Assembly: GCF_000300815.1 (NCBI RefSeq) | Contig: NZ_AMRX01000001.1 | Span: 310,001 to 374,000 of the forward strand | From: Gayadomonas joobiniege G7 | GTDB lineage: Bacteria; Pseudomonadota; Gammaproteobacteria; Enterobacterales; Alteromonadaceae | Reading direction: 5' to 3' | Length of the DNA: 64,000 nt | Part shown: in pieces, positions 1-9,311 of the stretch | Position numbering within the stretch: the first letter of the stretch is position 1 | How the letters are laid out: the number at the start of each line of letters is the position of its first letter | Translations under genes and position numbers: made by a program | Notes under the pieces: generated by a model | What the model was told of the DNA's origin: nothing | Seen by the model: the letters and a program-made list of their open reading frames with translations, nothing else | The model's database searches: none

Positions 1-27
1 ATTAAACTTGAATTATACCGCTAGCGA

Positions 28-61
28 GCTAATATACTGGTAATTTTAACAGTATATTAGC
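28..61. promoter_or_regulatory. Perfect inverted repeat with LexA-like box before recG
   Basis: Two perfect 12-base arms (28-39 and 50-61) are separated by 10 bases, ending 4 bases before the recG start codon. The inner part reads CTG, 10 bases (AT-rich), CAG, which fits the spacing of gammaproteobacterial LexA boxes (CTGT-N8-ACAG), although the fourth base is G rather than T. A possible -35 TTGAAT lies at 8-13 and a -10 TAATAT at 30-35, inside the left arm, so a bound repressor would block the promoter. No Shine-Dalgarno is visible before recG. SOS control is an inference; the arms could also form an RNA hairpin next to the start codon. Confidence 0.5.
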
Positions 62-65
62 GCCT

Positions 66-2138
66 ATGTCTTTAAGCCGACTCGCCAGCCAGCCTTTAAC
101 TTCATTAAAAGGGGTTGGCCCTAAAATTGCCGAAAAGCTAAAACGACTCAATCTTTTTTCAGTTGAAGACCTGCTATTTCATTTGCCGCTACGGTATGAA
201 GATCGCACCCGGATAACCGCAATTACCGACCTTCAACCTGATAGCCACGCCACAATCTGCGCCGAAGTTGTGCATGCCAATATAGTGATCCTAAAAAAAC
301 GTCTATTAACAGTGAGAGTCAGCGACGGCAGCGGCCAACTGACAATGAAATTTTTTGCTTTTTCCGCGGCCCAAAAAAAACAATTCCATGAGGGCCTTAA
401 ACTCACTATTTATGGCGAAGTAAAACGCGGTCGTGATGGCCTAGAAATGATCCATCCGGATTATCACAGCCAGCAAAATAAACCACTAGATGATACTTTT
501 ACGCCCGTTTATCCAACAACAGAAGGACTAAAACAATCAAGTTTACGCCAGCTAACCGAACAAGCATTGAACAAATTGGCAGCGAGCGAAATAGAAGAAT
601 TATTACCGGCACATTTAACACCAGGTTGCCTTAGTTTGCCACAAGCGTTGCAAATCTTGCACAGACCACCATCCGAAGTTTTATTAACCGAGCTTGAAGC
701 TGGCAGACATCCAGCTCAACAGCGCTTGGCACTAGAAGAGTTAGTCGCTCACAACCTAAGCATGCAGAAAATCCGCGCGGCTGTACAAGCTCACCAAGCC
801 TACGCCATGCAACCCGACAAAGAGCTGGTTTTACAATTTTTAAAAAGCCTTAGTTTTCAGCCCACTCAAGCACAACTCAGAGTGAGCAGTGAAATCAAAC
901 AAGATATGCTTAATAGCTACCCTATGATGCGCTTGGTGCAAGGTGATGTTGGCTCAGGCAAAACGCTCGTTGCAGCGCTGGCCGCCTTGACTGCACTTGG
1001 CAATGGACATCAGGTTGCGCTCATGGCGCCCACTGAAATTCTGGCCGAGCAGCATGCAGTTAATTTTGCCAACTGGTTTACACCACTTGGGATAAAAGTA
1101 GACTGGCTGGTGGGCCGCTTAACCAGCAAACAAAAACGAGAAGCCAGCGAGCGCATTGCCAGCGGTGAAAGCCAGATGGTCATAGGCACCCATGCTCTTT
1201 TTCAGGCCTCCGTCGAATTTAAATCTCTGGCCCTGATCATAATTGACGAACAGCATAGGTTTGGTGTTCATCAAAGGCTTAGTTTACGTGAAAAAGGCCA
1301 ACAACAAGATATTTTTCCGCATCAGCTCATTATGACAGCCACCCCCATCCCGCGTACCTTGGCGATGACAGCTTATGCCGATTTAAACACCTCAATCATT
1401 GATGAGTTACCGCCAGGGCGTACCCAAGTACAAACGCTCGTAGTACCAGATAGCCGCCGCGAGGAAGTGATTCAGCGTGTTGCCGATGCCTGTCACAAAG
1501 ATAAACGTCAGGCCTATTGGGTTTGCACTTTAATAGAAGAATCTGAAGCCTTGCAATGCCAGGCGGCTGAAGAGACCGCCAGCCAATTACAGAATCAGCT
1601 ACCTCAATTAAGCATAGGTTTAGTTCATGGCCGTATGCGAGCGGCAGAAAAACAACAGGTAATGGATGCATTTAAAAATAATCAAATAGATTTATTAGTT
1701 GCCACCACAGTCATAGAGGTTGGTGTAGATGTTCCAAATGCCAGTTTGATGATTATTGAAAACCCTGAACGTTTAGGGTTGGCTCAGTTGCACCAATTGC
1801 GTGGTCGTGTCGGTCGGGGCAGTGTCGCAAGCCACTGCCTATTAATGTATAAAACCCCTTTGTCTGATATCGGCCATAAACGTCTGGGCGTGATGCGAGA
1901 AAGCACCGATGGTTTTTATATTGCACAAAAAGATTTAGAGATCCGCGGTCCCGGTGAGCTATTAGGCACTCGGCAAACCGGTGATATGGCATTTAAAATT
2001 GCCGACTTAATGCGTGATCAAAAGCTTATTGAGCCGGCTCGCGAGTGCGCCAATGCGCTATTACAAAATGCACCAGCGCAGGCGGATAAAATAATTCACC
2101 GCTGGACCAGCCATAACGAAGACTACAGTCAGGCATAG
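66..2138 (+). CDS. recG: ATP-dependent DNA helicase RecG
   Basis: RecG remodels stalled replication forks and branch-migrates Holliday junctions and D-loops in the cytoplasm. The 690-residue product has the family's normal length. The N-terminal part (about 1-240) carries the helix-hairpin region with GVGPK near the start and the OB-fold wedge domain. The superfamily 2 helicase core has Walker A GDVGSGKT at 293-300, the DEQH box at 394-397, TATPIPRTL in motif III, and GRVGRG in motif VI. In enterics recG follows gmk-rpoZ-spoT-trmH. Here it lies on the opposite strand and converges on that block, with sbcDC and two other genes between. The ATG follows the perfect palindrome at 28-61 and lacks a clear ribosome binding site. 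Confidence 0.97.
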   Translation: MSLSRLASQPLTSLKGVGPKIAEKLKRLNLFSVEDLLFHLPLRYEDRTRITAITDLQPDSHATICAEVVHANIVILKKRLLTVRVSDGSGQLTMKFFAFSAAQKKQFHEGLKLTIYGEVKRGRDGLEMIHPDYHSQQNKPLDDTFTPVYPTTEGLKQSSLRQLTEQALNKLAASEIEELLPAHLTPGCLSLPQALQILHRPPSEVLLTELEAGRHPAQQRLALEELVAHNLSMQKIRAAVQAHQAYAMQPDKELVLQFLKSLSFQPTQAQLRVSSEIKQDMLNSYPMMRLVQGDVGSGKTLVAALAALTALGNGHQVALMAPTEILAEQHAVNFANWFTPLGIKVDWLVGRLTSKQKREASERIASGESQMVIGTHALFQASVEFKSLALIIIDEQHRFGVHQRLSLREKGQQQDIFPHQLIMTATPIPRTLAMTAYADLNTSIIDELPPGRTQVQTLVVPDSRREEVIQRVADACHKDKRQAYWVCTLIEESEALQCQAAEETASQLQNQLPQLSIGLVHGRMRAAEKQQVMDAFKNNQIDLLVATTVIEVGVDVPNASLMIIENPERLGLAQLHQLRGRVGRGSVASHCLLMYKTPLSDIGHKRLGVMRESTDGFYIAQKDLEIRGPGELLGTRQTGDMAFKIADLMRDQKLIEPARECANALLQNAPAQADKIIHRWTSHNEDYSQA

Positions 2139-2221
2139 AAGGTTTGACCCTAATACAAAGGCAAGGATAGAATAGTATTCAGGGTGGCTGAAAAACAGTC
2201 AAAAAACAAGGAGAGATAAAA

Positions 2222-2914
2222 ATGTCAACCACAGGCAAGCGCGCACGTACAGACGAAGCTAAAAACCAGAAGCGAGAACGCATTTTACAAGCGGCCTCAG
2301 ACTTATTTGATCAAAATCCAGACGCATTGCCTACATCATCTGAGATTGCTCAGCACTCTGGTGTTGCTAAAGGCACAGTATATTTATATTTTAAAAGCAA
2401 AGAAGAAATCTTTTTAGCCATGCTAAAGCGTCATTATCAAGCTTGGTTTAACGATATCAATGAAGCGCTGCAGGATGATAAACCTAACATAGAACAATGG
2501 ATTAATGCCCTTTGCCACTATATAGAACAACAACCACAATTTTTTTCATTAGCCAGTTTAAGCACCTCCATCATTGAAAAAAATGTCGCAGCAGAACGAC
2601 TGACCGAATTTAGGCAAGCACTGTCTGAAATGCTTAACCAATGTGCAAAAATACTTGCCACAAAAATCAACCAAGACAACCCTGTTAATTGTGCCCAGCT
2701 ATTAATGCGCAGTTATGCCTTACTGCTAGGTATTTGGCAAATCAGTCATCCAGCCGAACCCAAAACGCAAAATTTTAGCCTGATCCAACCTGATTTTAAA
2801 CAAGAGTCACGGCAGGCGTTAGAACAACTATGGCGGGGTTATATTGACGATAAAAGCGAGCGCAGCGGTTCTAGATTCTGGGGACTTAGCAATATTTTTG
2901 CAAAAACTGACTGA
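2222..2914 (+). CDS. TetR/AcrR family transcriptional regulator
   Basis: This is a 230-residue one-component regulator. Residues about 12-60 form the TetR helix-turn-helix: a helix of the form RERILQAASDLFDQ, then SEIAQHSGVAKGTVYLYFKSKEEI, the classical recognition helix and the conserved YxYFxxKEEI end. The remaining helical domain would bind a ligand and dimerise and cannot be matched to a ligand from sequence. An AAGGAGAG ribosome binding site lies about 8 bases before the ATG. It sits alone between recG and the DUF1820 gene on the same strand, with 83 and 60 bases on either side, so it may be transcribed with either. The target is unknown. Confidence 0.9.
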   Translation: MSTTGKRARTDEAKNQKRERILQAASDLFDQNPDALPTSSEIAQHSGVAKGTVYLYFKSKEEIFLAMLKRHYQAWFNDINEALQDDKPNIEQWINALCHYIEQQPQFFSLASLSTSIIEKNVAAERLTEFRQALSEMLNQCAKILATKINQDNPVNCAQLLMRSYALLLGIWQISHPAEPKTQNFSLIQPDFKQESRQALEQLWRGYIDDKSERSGSRFWGLSNIFAKTD

Positions 2915-2974
2915 CGCAGTGCATCAGCTTGATTAAAATAGTGCTTTTGTAATTAGCACAATTAACGAGTTTTT

Positions 2975-3307
2975 ATGAGCGATAAAAATCAACCTTTATA
3001 TAAAATTCAGTTCATCAACAATGGCGAGCAGTACGAAGTTTATGTAAAAAGCCTATCAACTAGCAGCTTATTTGGTTTTATAGAAATTGGTGACTTCGTA
3101 TGGAACACCCATAGCAGCCTGGTATTAGATACCAGCGAAGAAAAACTAAAGTCTGAGTTTGAAAATGTTGAACGAACCTATTTGCCAATGCACAATGTGC
3201 TTAGGATCGATCAGGTACAAAAACAAGGCACGGCTAAAATAACCAGCTTGTCAGACAAGGTTACGCAGCTAAACCGTCCCGTTTATACACCGAGCCCTAA
3301 AAAGTAG
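2975..3307 (+). CDS. DUF1820 family protein
   Basis: A 110-residue protein matching the DUF1820 family, a small group of soluble gammaproteobacterial proteins with no known function. The conserved stretch runs from KIQFINNGEQYEVYVK through GFIEIGDFVWN to ERTYLPMHNVLRIDQV. There is no signal peptide, membrane segment or cysteine. Its stop codon lies 7 bases before the TTG start of sbcD, so co-transcription with sbcDC is likely. The association with the repair nuclease may be no more than operon convenience. The family call rests on recalled sequence pattern and not on a search. Confidence 0.85.
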   Translation: MSDKNQPLYKIQFINNGEQYEVYVKSLSTSSLFGFIEIGDFVWNTHSSLVLDTSEEKLKSEFENVERTYLPMHNVLRIDQVQKQGTAKITSLSDKVTQLNRPVYTPSPKK

Positions 3308-3314
3308 ACTTATT

Positions 3315-4511
3315 TTGCGAATTTTACATACTTCAGACTGGCATTTGGGACAAAACTTTTATAACCGCAACCGTAGTGCCGAACATCAGGCATTGATAGA
3401 CTGGCTAATAAAAACGGTACGTGATCAGCAAATAGATCTAGTATTAGTTGCGGGCGACATCTTTGATACGGGCGCACCTGCAAGTTACGCCCGCAAAATG
3501 CTAAACCAGTTTGTTGTTCAACTCAGTCAGCTAAATTGTCAGCTAATTTTATTAGCAGGCAACCATGACTCTGTCGCTGTGTTAAACGAGTGCCAGTCGT
3601 TATATGCGGCGCTAAATTGCCGTTTAGTCACCACAGCGCAAGCAAGCGCTATTCAAGAACAGATTTTCACGTTACAAAACGCCCAAGGCGAGCCTGCGGC
3701 TGTCTTTTGTGCCGTCCCGTTTTTACGGCCAAGAGATATTTTATCTGCAAGCGAAAGCAGCCATCAGGATCTGCAACACGCCATAAGTCGTCATTATCAA
3801 GCTTTATTTGAGCGAGCACAGGCCCTCAGCCAGCAAGTTGGAATAGCGTCTTTGCCTATCATCGGCAGTGGCCACTTAACTTTATTAAACTCTAAAAAAA
3901 CCAACTCTGTTCGAGATATTTATATCGGCAGCTTAGAAGCCTTGCCTGCGTCTGTTTTACCCGATTTTGACTATTTGGCACTTGGCCATATCCATCAACC
4001 ACAAGCAATCGGCCCAACGGGCAAAATACGCTATTCAGGCTCACCGTTAGCGATGAGTTTTGATGAAAAAAGCAGTGAAAAATCTGTGGTTATATACGAC
4101 ACTTTAGCAGCAGATCCTATTCATTTATTAGCAGTGCCTGAATTTCAACCTCTTAAACAAATCTGCTGTAGTTTACAGCAGTTACCGGCAGAGCTCGCCG
4201 CATTACCTGCACATAAGCTGCCCTATTGGTTAGACATTGAAATCTCAGCCACCGACTATCATGCAAAAGTACAACAGCAGGTGCATGAAATTGCGGCCGA
4301 TTATCCGGTTGAAGTACTGCTGGTTCGGCGTGCCCGCAAAGCCGCTCAACTAGATCCCGCTTTTATCCAAACCAGCTCGTTAACCGAATTAAAAGTCACC
4401 GATGTGTTTAATCAACGGCTCACAGAAATCGAGCTGGATTCTGAGCAAAGTCGAGCTTTGCAAACTCGGTTTTTACAATGCCTAGAACAAGTGAATAAAG
4501 AACCACTTTAG
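3315..4511 (+). CDS. sbcD: Exonuclease SbcCD, nuclease subunit SbcD
   Basis: SbcD is the Mre11-type metallophosphoesterase of the SbcCD complex, which cleaves DNA hairpins and protein-blocked ends. The 398-residue product shows the metal-binding motifs in order: HTSDWHLGQ at the N-terminus, GDIFDTG near 48, LAGNHDS near 93, SGHLTLL near 191 and LGHIHQPQ near 223. The start codon is TTG at 3315. This choice puts the canonical MRILHTSDWHLG at the N-terminus, and no ATG in frame would keep that motif. The gene ends 2 bases before sbcC, so the two subunits are translationally linked. Confidence 0.96.
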   Translation: MRILHTSDWHLGQNFYNRNRSAEHQALIDWLIKTVRDQQIDLVLVAGDIFDTGAPASYARKMLNQFVVQLSQLNCQLILLAGNHDSVAVLNECQSLYAALNCRLVTTAQASAIQEQIFTLQNAQGEPAAVFCAVPFLRPRDILSASESSHQDLQHAISRHYQALFERAQALSQQVGIASLPIIGSGHLTLLNSKKTNSVRDIYIGSLEALPASVLPDFDYLALGHIHQPQAIGPTGKIRYSGSPLAMSFDEKSSEKSVVIYDTLAADPIHLLAVPEFQPLKQICCSLQQLPAELAALPAHKLPYWLDIEISATDYHAKVQQQVHEIAADYPVEVLLVRRARKAAQLDPAFIQTSSLTELKVTDVFNQRLTEIELDSEQSRALQTRFLQCLEQVNKEPL

Positions 4512-4513
4512 TT

Positions 4514-7500
4514 ATGAAAATTTGTCGTATCCGTTTTACCAACTTAAATGCTCTAAAAGGAGACTGGCAAATAAACTTTGAGCAAGAGCCTTTTGTCAGC
4601 AATGGGTTATTTGTGATTTCTGGCGCGACAGGTGCAGGCAAGAGTACCTTGCTCGATGCTATTTGTTTAGCCCTTTACCATGAAACGCCCAGACTCCAAG
4701 TGTCACAGTCACAAAATGAGCTTATGACTCGGCACACAGCACACTGCTACGCCGAAGTTGAGTTTGCCATTAAAGGTCAGCATTACCAAGCTAGCTGGCA
4801 ACAAAAACGTTCAAGGGGTAAATCAGATGGCCGCCTACAACCGCCAAAAGCAGAGTTAAAATCCCTGTCAGAAGGCAAAATTTTGGCTGACAAGTTGCCG
4901 GAAGTAAAACGCCAAATAGAATCTCTAAGTGGTTTAAACTTTAGCCGATTTACCCAATCCATGATGTTATCTCAGGGCCGCTTTGCCGAGTTTTTAAACG
5001 CCAAAAGTAATGAAAAAGCCGAGTTGTTAGAAGAACTAACCGGCACAGAAATTTATAGTCAGATCTCCAAACAAGTACACCTGAATCATAAAAATAGCGA
5101 ACTTGAATTAACACGTATAAAAGACCAGCTCGATAATATTCAATTGTTAGGTGAACAAGACAAACAAGATATAGAGCAAGCTTTAGCCGATAAACAAAAT
5201 CAAGCCCAGCACCTTAAACAGCAACAAGAGCAACTAAATGAAATCCTCAATTGGCGTCAGCAAGCACAAAAATTACAACAACAAATAAGGCAAGCACAAA
5301 CTGAGGTTAATCAAAACCAACAACACTGGCAAACAAGCGAGCACCAGCGCCACTTATTACAAGCAGTACAACAAGCCGCCGAATTGCAGCCAAGCTGGCA
5401 AAAAACGCAAGAGTTAGCAGAACAACTGAACAAAACCCGCGAGCAAGTCTCGCTAACCCAGCAAAAAATCTTGCATTGTGAGCAATACAAAGAGCAAGCA
5501 GCTGAGCAATTGACCTTAGCCGAGCGACAGAGTCATCAGCTAAACGATTTACATCAGCAGCAAAAACAAATGCTGCAAGATCAAGCAGAGCCACTGAATA
5601 AACAAATTATTGAAATCACGACTGAGCTAAACGCCTTATCCCAACAACAAAAAAAAATAACGTTCGAACAGCAAAAGGCAGAACAAAAACAGCAGCCAGT
5701 GCAACAAACCCTGCAAAATAATCAACAGCGCTTAAAACAAATTGATGAGTGGCTACAAAAACATGCTCAAGACGAGCAATTAAATCAGGATAAAATCAGT
5801 TACTGGCAAGAACAGGCTCATAGTATTAAACAGCTGCAAAACACTATCCAACAACAGCAACAAGCACATCAGCAGGCCAGTGACCAGCAGCAAAAACTCT
5901 GGCAGAACCGCAACAAGCTCGTAGAGCAATATCAGCTTTATCAGCAGCAACAGCAGCAGCTATTCAATAAAAACCAACAGCAAGAAAAAACCATCAGTGT
6001 GCTGAAAAATCAACTGCATTGGCCCAGCCTTACTGCGACTCAATTATTAACATTGGCATACCATATTCAGCAATTAGATGATTCGAATACGCAACTTAAA
6101 CACCACCAAAAAGATCTTGTAGAACAGCAAGCACAGCAACAAAACTTGCAGCAGCAAGTAGCTCAAATGGAGCAAGAATTAGCAACAATGCGACAACAGG
6201 TTAGACAAAAAAATATCCATGTTGCCGACTTAAACCGCCTCATTCAACAAAGTCAAAAAATCGAACGACTGGAAGCTGAACGCGCTGAACTGATGGCCGG
6301 GCAAGCTTGCCCTTTATGTGGTGCGACCGAACACCCATTTGCAAATGACCTACCAGCCAACCCTGTCGCCGAGTACCAACAACGCCGACAGCAATTAGAG
6401 CAAGAAATTGCCGAGCAAACTGAACAAGGCGTGCAACTTAAAGGTGACCAATCGGCGAAGCGCCAGCAAATTACCCAGTTGCAAACAGAACAAGATCGCC
6501 TGCAACAGCGATTAACTCTATTGCAAAACCGCAGTCAGCAAATTGTCAACCAAGTACAAGAATATTTGCCCGAGTTAGCGCTGACTTTGGCAACCGAGAT
6601 CCCGAAAGACCTACAACAGCAAATTGAACAAGACAAACACTGCCACCAACAACTTGAGCAATGTCAAAGCGAGCTAAAAGATCAGCAGCAAGCTCAGCTT
6701 GAATGTCAGCATCAGTTGCAGCACAACCAGCAAGCTCAACAGCACAATAAAATACAGCTTGAGCAAACTGAGCACCAGCTGCACACGCTTGAAGCCCGAA
6801 TGACTCAATTGCAAACTGAAGCAGAGCTGCAGCAACAAGCGCTGGCACAACAATTAATGGCTTTTGGCATAAATACTGACAGGCAAAATAACTGGCCTCA
6901 AATACTCACTGAACGCTGGCAAGCTTATCAGCAGCAATTTTCAGCACAACTTAAAATTCAACAAGAAACTGAACAACTCTCTCAGCAAGCACAATATTTA
7001 ACTGAACAACTGACTGAGTTAACCAGCAAACATGCAGAGCTAAACCAACAAGTTGAAAATGCTCAGCAAAAACAACAAAAATTGCAACAATCGCTGGATC
7101 AGTTATTAACAGGTTTAAGCATCACCCAGTGGCGTGCAAAGATGCAGCAAGATGCACAGCAACAACTGCAAGCTATGCAACAAGCGCAAAACCATCATAA
7201 CCAGTTAAGCAACGAATTATCTGGCTTACAAAGCCGCCAATCGATATTAGAGCAACACCTCAGCGAACTTGATGAAACATACCAGAACGCGCTAAAACGC
7301 TGGCAAAATGCGTTAGAAGCGAGCCCTTTTAGTGACCAACAAACATGGCAGCAAGCCTGCTGGCCAGCAGAAAAGATAAAACGACAGGAAACTGAGTTTG
7401 CAAAAATGCAAAACAATTTGCAGCAAAGTGAACAACAACTCTCATTCTACCAGCACGCTAATCAGCAGCACCAAGCTCAACAGCCAGCCCATTACAAAGA

Positions 7501-8194
7501 AACGCAATACACTGATTTAACGGCCGAAGCCGAACAACTCAGTCAAAAATATCAAGAATGTTTACAGCATATTGGTCGGTTCAGTGAGCAGTTAAAAGCC
7601 GATTCGGTTAATCGTCAGCGCCATGCTAAGCAATTAGAACAATGGCAGCAACGACAAACAGATTGGCAACATTGGACCCGCTTAAATAGTTTAATCGGTT
7701 CTGCCGACGGCAATAAGTTCAGACGTTATGCCCAAAGTTTAACGCTTCAGCAATTGGTTTTGCTGGCAAACCAGCACCTGTTACAACTGCACGAGCGTTA
7801 CCAATTAGCCCGTAAACCGGAAGACAATTTAGAACTATCTATCATTGATACTTGGCAAGCCGATACGGCTAGAGATACTAGAACTCTGTCTGGCGGTGAA
7901 AGCTTTTTAGTGAGTTTAGCACTGGCATTAGCTTTGTCTGATTTAGTCAGTCATAAAACCCAAATCGAATCTCTCTTTTTAGATGAAGGTTTTGGCACTT
8001 TAGATGCCGATACGCTGGATATAGCGCTTGACTGTTTAGACAGATTGAATGCAAGCGGCCGCATGATAGGGGTGATAAGCCATATAGAGTCATTAAAAGA
8101 ACGGATACCTGTACAAATTAAAGTACATAAAAATAACGGCTTGGGTTATAGCCGTTTAGATCCTGAGTTTGCTGTTAAAGTACCCGCCGGTTAG
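4514..8194 (+). CDS. sbcC: Exonuclease SbcCD, ATPase subunit SbcC
   Basis: SbcC is the Rad50-like SMC-family ATPase partner of SbcD. The 1226-residue protein has an N-terminal ATPase half with Walker A GATGAGKST near residue 40. A long antiparallel coiled coil follows, interrupted by the zinc hook CPLC at 599-602. The C-terminal half carries the signature LSGGES and Walker B SLFLDEGFGTLD. The coiled coil is exceptionally rich in glutamine, with many QQ and QQQ runs coded by mixed CAA and CAG, so much of the gene looks low-complexity at the DNA level. It is somewhat longer than the enteric protein (about 1050). It converges on trmH with 5 bases between. Confidence 0.95.
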   Translation: MKICRIRFTNLNALKGDWQINFEQEPFVSNGLFVISGATGAGKSTLLDAICLALYHETPRLQVSQSQNELMTRHTAHCYAEVEFAIKGQHYQASWQQKRSRGKSDGRLQPPKAELKSLSEGKILADKLPEVKRQIESLSGLNFSRFTQSMMLSQGRFAEFLNAKSNEKAELLEELTGTEIYSQISKQVHLNHKNSELELTRIKDQLDNIQLLGEQDKQDIEQALADKQNQAQHLKQQQEQLNEILNWRQQAQKLQQQIRQAQTEVNQNQQHWQTSEHQRHLLQAVQQAAELQPSWQKTQELAEQLNKTREQVSLTQQKILHCEQYKEQAAEQLTLAERQSHQLNDLHQQQKQMLQDQAEPLNKQIIEITTELNALSQQQKKITFEQQKAEQKQQPVQQTLQNNQQRLKQIDEWLQKHAQDEQLNQDKISYWQEQAHSIKQLQNTIQQQQQAHQQASDQQQKLWQNRNKLVEQYQLYQQQQQQLFNKNQQQEKTISVLKNQLHWPSLTATQLLTLAYHIQQLDDSNTQLKHHQKDLVEQQAQQQNLQQQVAQMEQELATMRQQVRQKNIHVADLNRLIQQSQKIERLEAERAELMAGQACPLCGATEHPFANDLPANPVAEYQQRRQQLEQEIAEQTEQGVQLKGDQSAKRQQITQLQTEQDRLQQRLTLLQNRSQQIVNQVQEYLPELALTLATEIPKDLQQQIEQDKHCHQQLEQCQSELKDQQQAQLECQHQLQHNQQAQQHNKIQLEQTEHQLHTLEARMTQLQTEAELQQQALAQQLMAFGINTDRQNNWPQILTERWQAYQQQFSAQLKIQQETEQLSQQAQYLTEQLTELTSKHAELNQQVENAQQKQQKLQQSLDQLLTGLSITQWRAKMQQDAQQQLQAMQQAQNHHNQLSNELSGLQSRQSILEQHLSELDETYQNALKRWQNALEASPFSDQQTWQQACWPAEKIKRQETEFAKMQNNLQQSEQQLSFYQHANQQHQAQQPAHYKETQYTDLTAEAEQLSQKYQECLQHIGRFSEQLKADSVNRQRHAKQLEQWQQRQTDWQHWTRLNSLIGSADGNKFRRYAQSLTLQQLVLLANQHLLQLHERYQLARKPEDNLELSIIDTWQADTARDTRTLSGGESFLVSLALALALSDLVSHKTQIESLFLDEGFGTLDADTLDIALDCLDRLNASGRMIGVISHIESLKERIPVQIKVHKNNGLGYSRLDPEFAVKVPAG

Positions 8195-8199
8195 CTGCT

Positions 8200-8901
8200 T
8201 TAAGCCGGTGTTTGTACTGCTTGCATTTTTTGCCACCAGTCATCATCCGCCTCGATTTCGCCTTCTTGATTAATGTATGGATAAGGCAAACCTTTGCGAA
8301 TGCAAAGTTCGGCAAAAACCGGATGACCCCGTTCAAATAACAATCTTTGTTGCTCGGCTTCATCAAGTGTACAGCGGCCATATAATCCGGCTTTTTCACG
8401 TTGAGCCTGAGCTTCATACAAAATTAAAGCAGACGCGACCGAAACATTAAGTGACTGCACCATGCCAACCATTGGGATCATTATGTGCTGATCGGCAGCG
8501 GCGAGCGCTTGCTTAGAAATACCGTATTTTTCTTGGCCCAATAAAATTGCAGTGGGTTTAGTGTAGTCAACCTCTCTAAAATCAATCGCGGTATCCGATA
8601 AATGAGTGGCGACTAACTGCATACCTTGTGCTTTAAAAGTTTGTAGCGCATCTGATAACTGATCATGTTTATGCACGTTAACCCAGTTTTGAGTGCCTCG
8701 GGCGGTGCCTGTGCGTAGGCCACTGCGTAGCGGATTATCAAGCGCCATAATAGCATGTACATTATGTACCCCGACAGCATCGGCAGTGCGAACAATAGCA
8801 GACAGGTTATGGGTTTTATGGACATGCTCCAGACAAACGGTTAAGTCTGTCTGGCGGTTGTCAAAAAATCGCTTTAAGCGCGCAAGTCGGGCTGGTGTCA
8901 T
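8200..8901 (-). CDS. trmH: tRNA (guanosine(18)-2'-O)-methyltransferase TrmH
   Basis: TrmH, a SPOUT-class enzyme, methylates the ribose of G18 in the D-loop of tRNAs using S-adenosylmethionine. The 233-residue length fits the enteric enzyme. The N-terminal motif FFDNRQTDLTVCLEHVHK contains the Asn and Arg of SPOUT motif 1 and is followed by NLSAIVRTADAVGV. The knot region has LLGQEKYGIS (motif 2) and IPMVGMVQSLNVSVASA (motif 3). The start codon overlaps the ridA stop as TAATG, so the two are translated together. This keeps the spoT-trmH neighbourhood of enterics, with ridA inserted. Confidence 0.95.
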   Translation of the reverse strand: MTPARLARLKRFFDNRQTDLTVCLEHVHKTHNLSAIVRTADAVGVHNVHAIMALDNPLRSGLRTGTARGTQNWVNVHKHDQLSDALQTFKAQGMQLVATHLSDTAIDFREVDYTKPTAILLGQEKYGISKQALAAADQHIMIPMVGMVQSLNVSVASALILYEAQAQREKAGLYGRCTLDEAEQQRLLFERGHPVFAELCIRKGLPYPYINQEGEIEADDDWWQKMQAVQTPA

Positions 8902-9293
8902 TAGTTGATCCCTGGAATCTCCATTACCCCATCGATCTCAATTTGCGCACCTTTTGGCAGTTGGTTAATACCAATTGCTGCTCGTGCTGGATAAGGTTTA
9001 GCAAAATATTGCGACATGATTTCATTCACTTGCGCAAAATTGGCCAAATCAGTTAAGTAGATGTTCACTTTTGCTAAGTCGTTTAAAGAGCCACCAGCGG
9101 CTTCACAAACGGCTGCTAAGTTTTTAAATACCTGATGCGCTTCATCGGCAAACCCAGTGGTGACCATTTCCATATCTTCTGCTCGCAAAGGAATTTGCCC
9201 TGAAAGATAAACGGTTGAACCCACTTTAACAGCTTGACTATAAGTGCCTATCGCTGACGGAGCACTGTCGGTAGAAATGACTTGTTTGGACAT
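8901..9293 (-). CDS. ridA: RidA family 2-iminobutanoate/2-iminopropanoate deaminase
   Basis: RidA hydrolyses reactive enamine/imine intermediates released by pyridoxal-phosphate enzymes such as threonine dehydratase, which protects other PLP enzymes. The 130-residue protein has the full family pattern: [52 protein letters not shown], and the active-site Arg in [22 protein letters not shown]. It is 18 bases downstream of spoT and overlaps trmH by one base. It is therefore part of the same minus-strand operon, and the spoT-ridA link is seen in many Alteromonadales. Confidence 0.95.
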   Translation of the reverse strand: MSKQVISTDSAPSAIGTYSQAVKVGSTVYLSGQIPLRAEDMEMVTTGFADEAHQVFKNLAAVCEAAGGSLNDLAKVNIYLTDLANFAQVNEIMSQYFAKPYPARAAIGINQLPKGAQIEIDGVMEIPGIN

Positions 9294-9311
9294 AAATAAA
9301 ATCCTTAACGG

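Noticed and set aside
4514-8194. Glutamine-rich sbcC region as a repeat array or CRISPR-like element
   Set aside because: Repetition is at amino-acid level (mixed CAA/CAG codons) and there is no regular repeat-spacer structure.
8613-8825. Open frames antisense to or overlapping trmH (also 8175-8417)
   Set aside because: They lie wholly within trmH/sbcC in another frame, show no family pattern and have no ribosome binding site; trmH is unmistakable.
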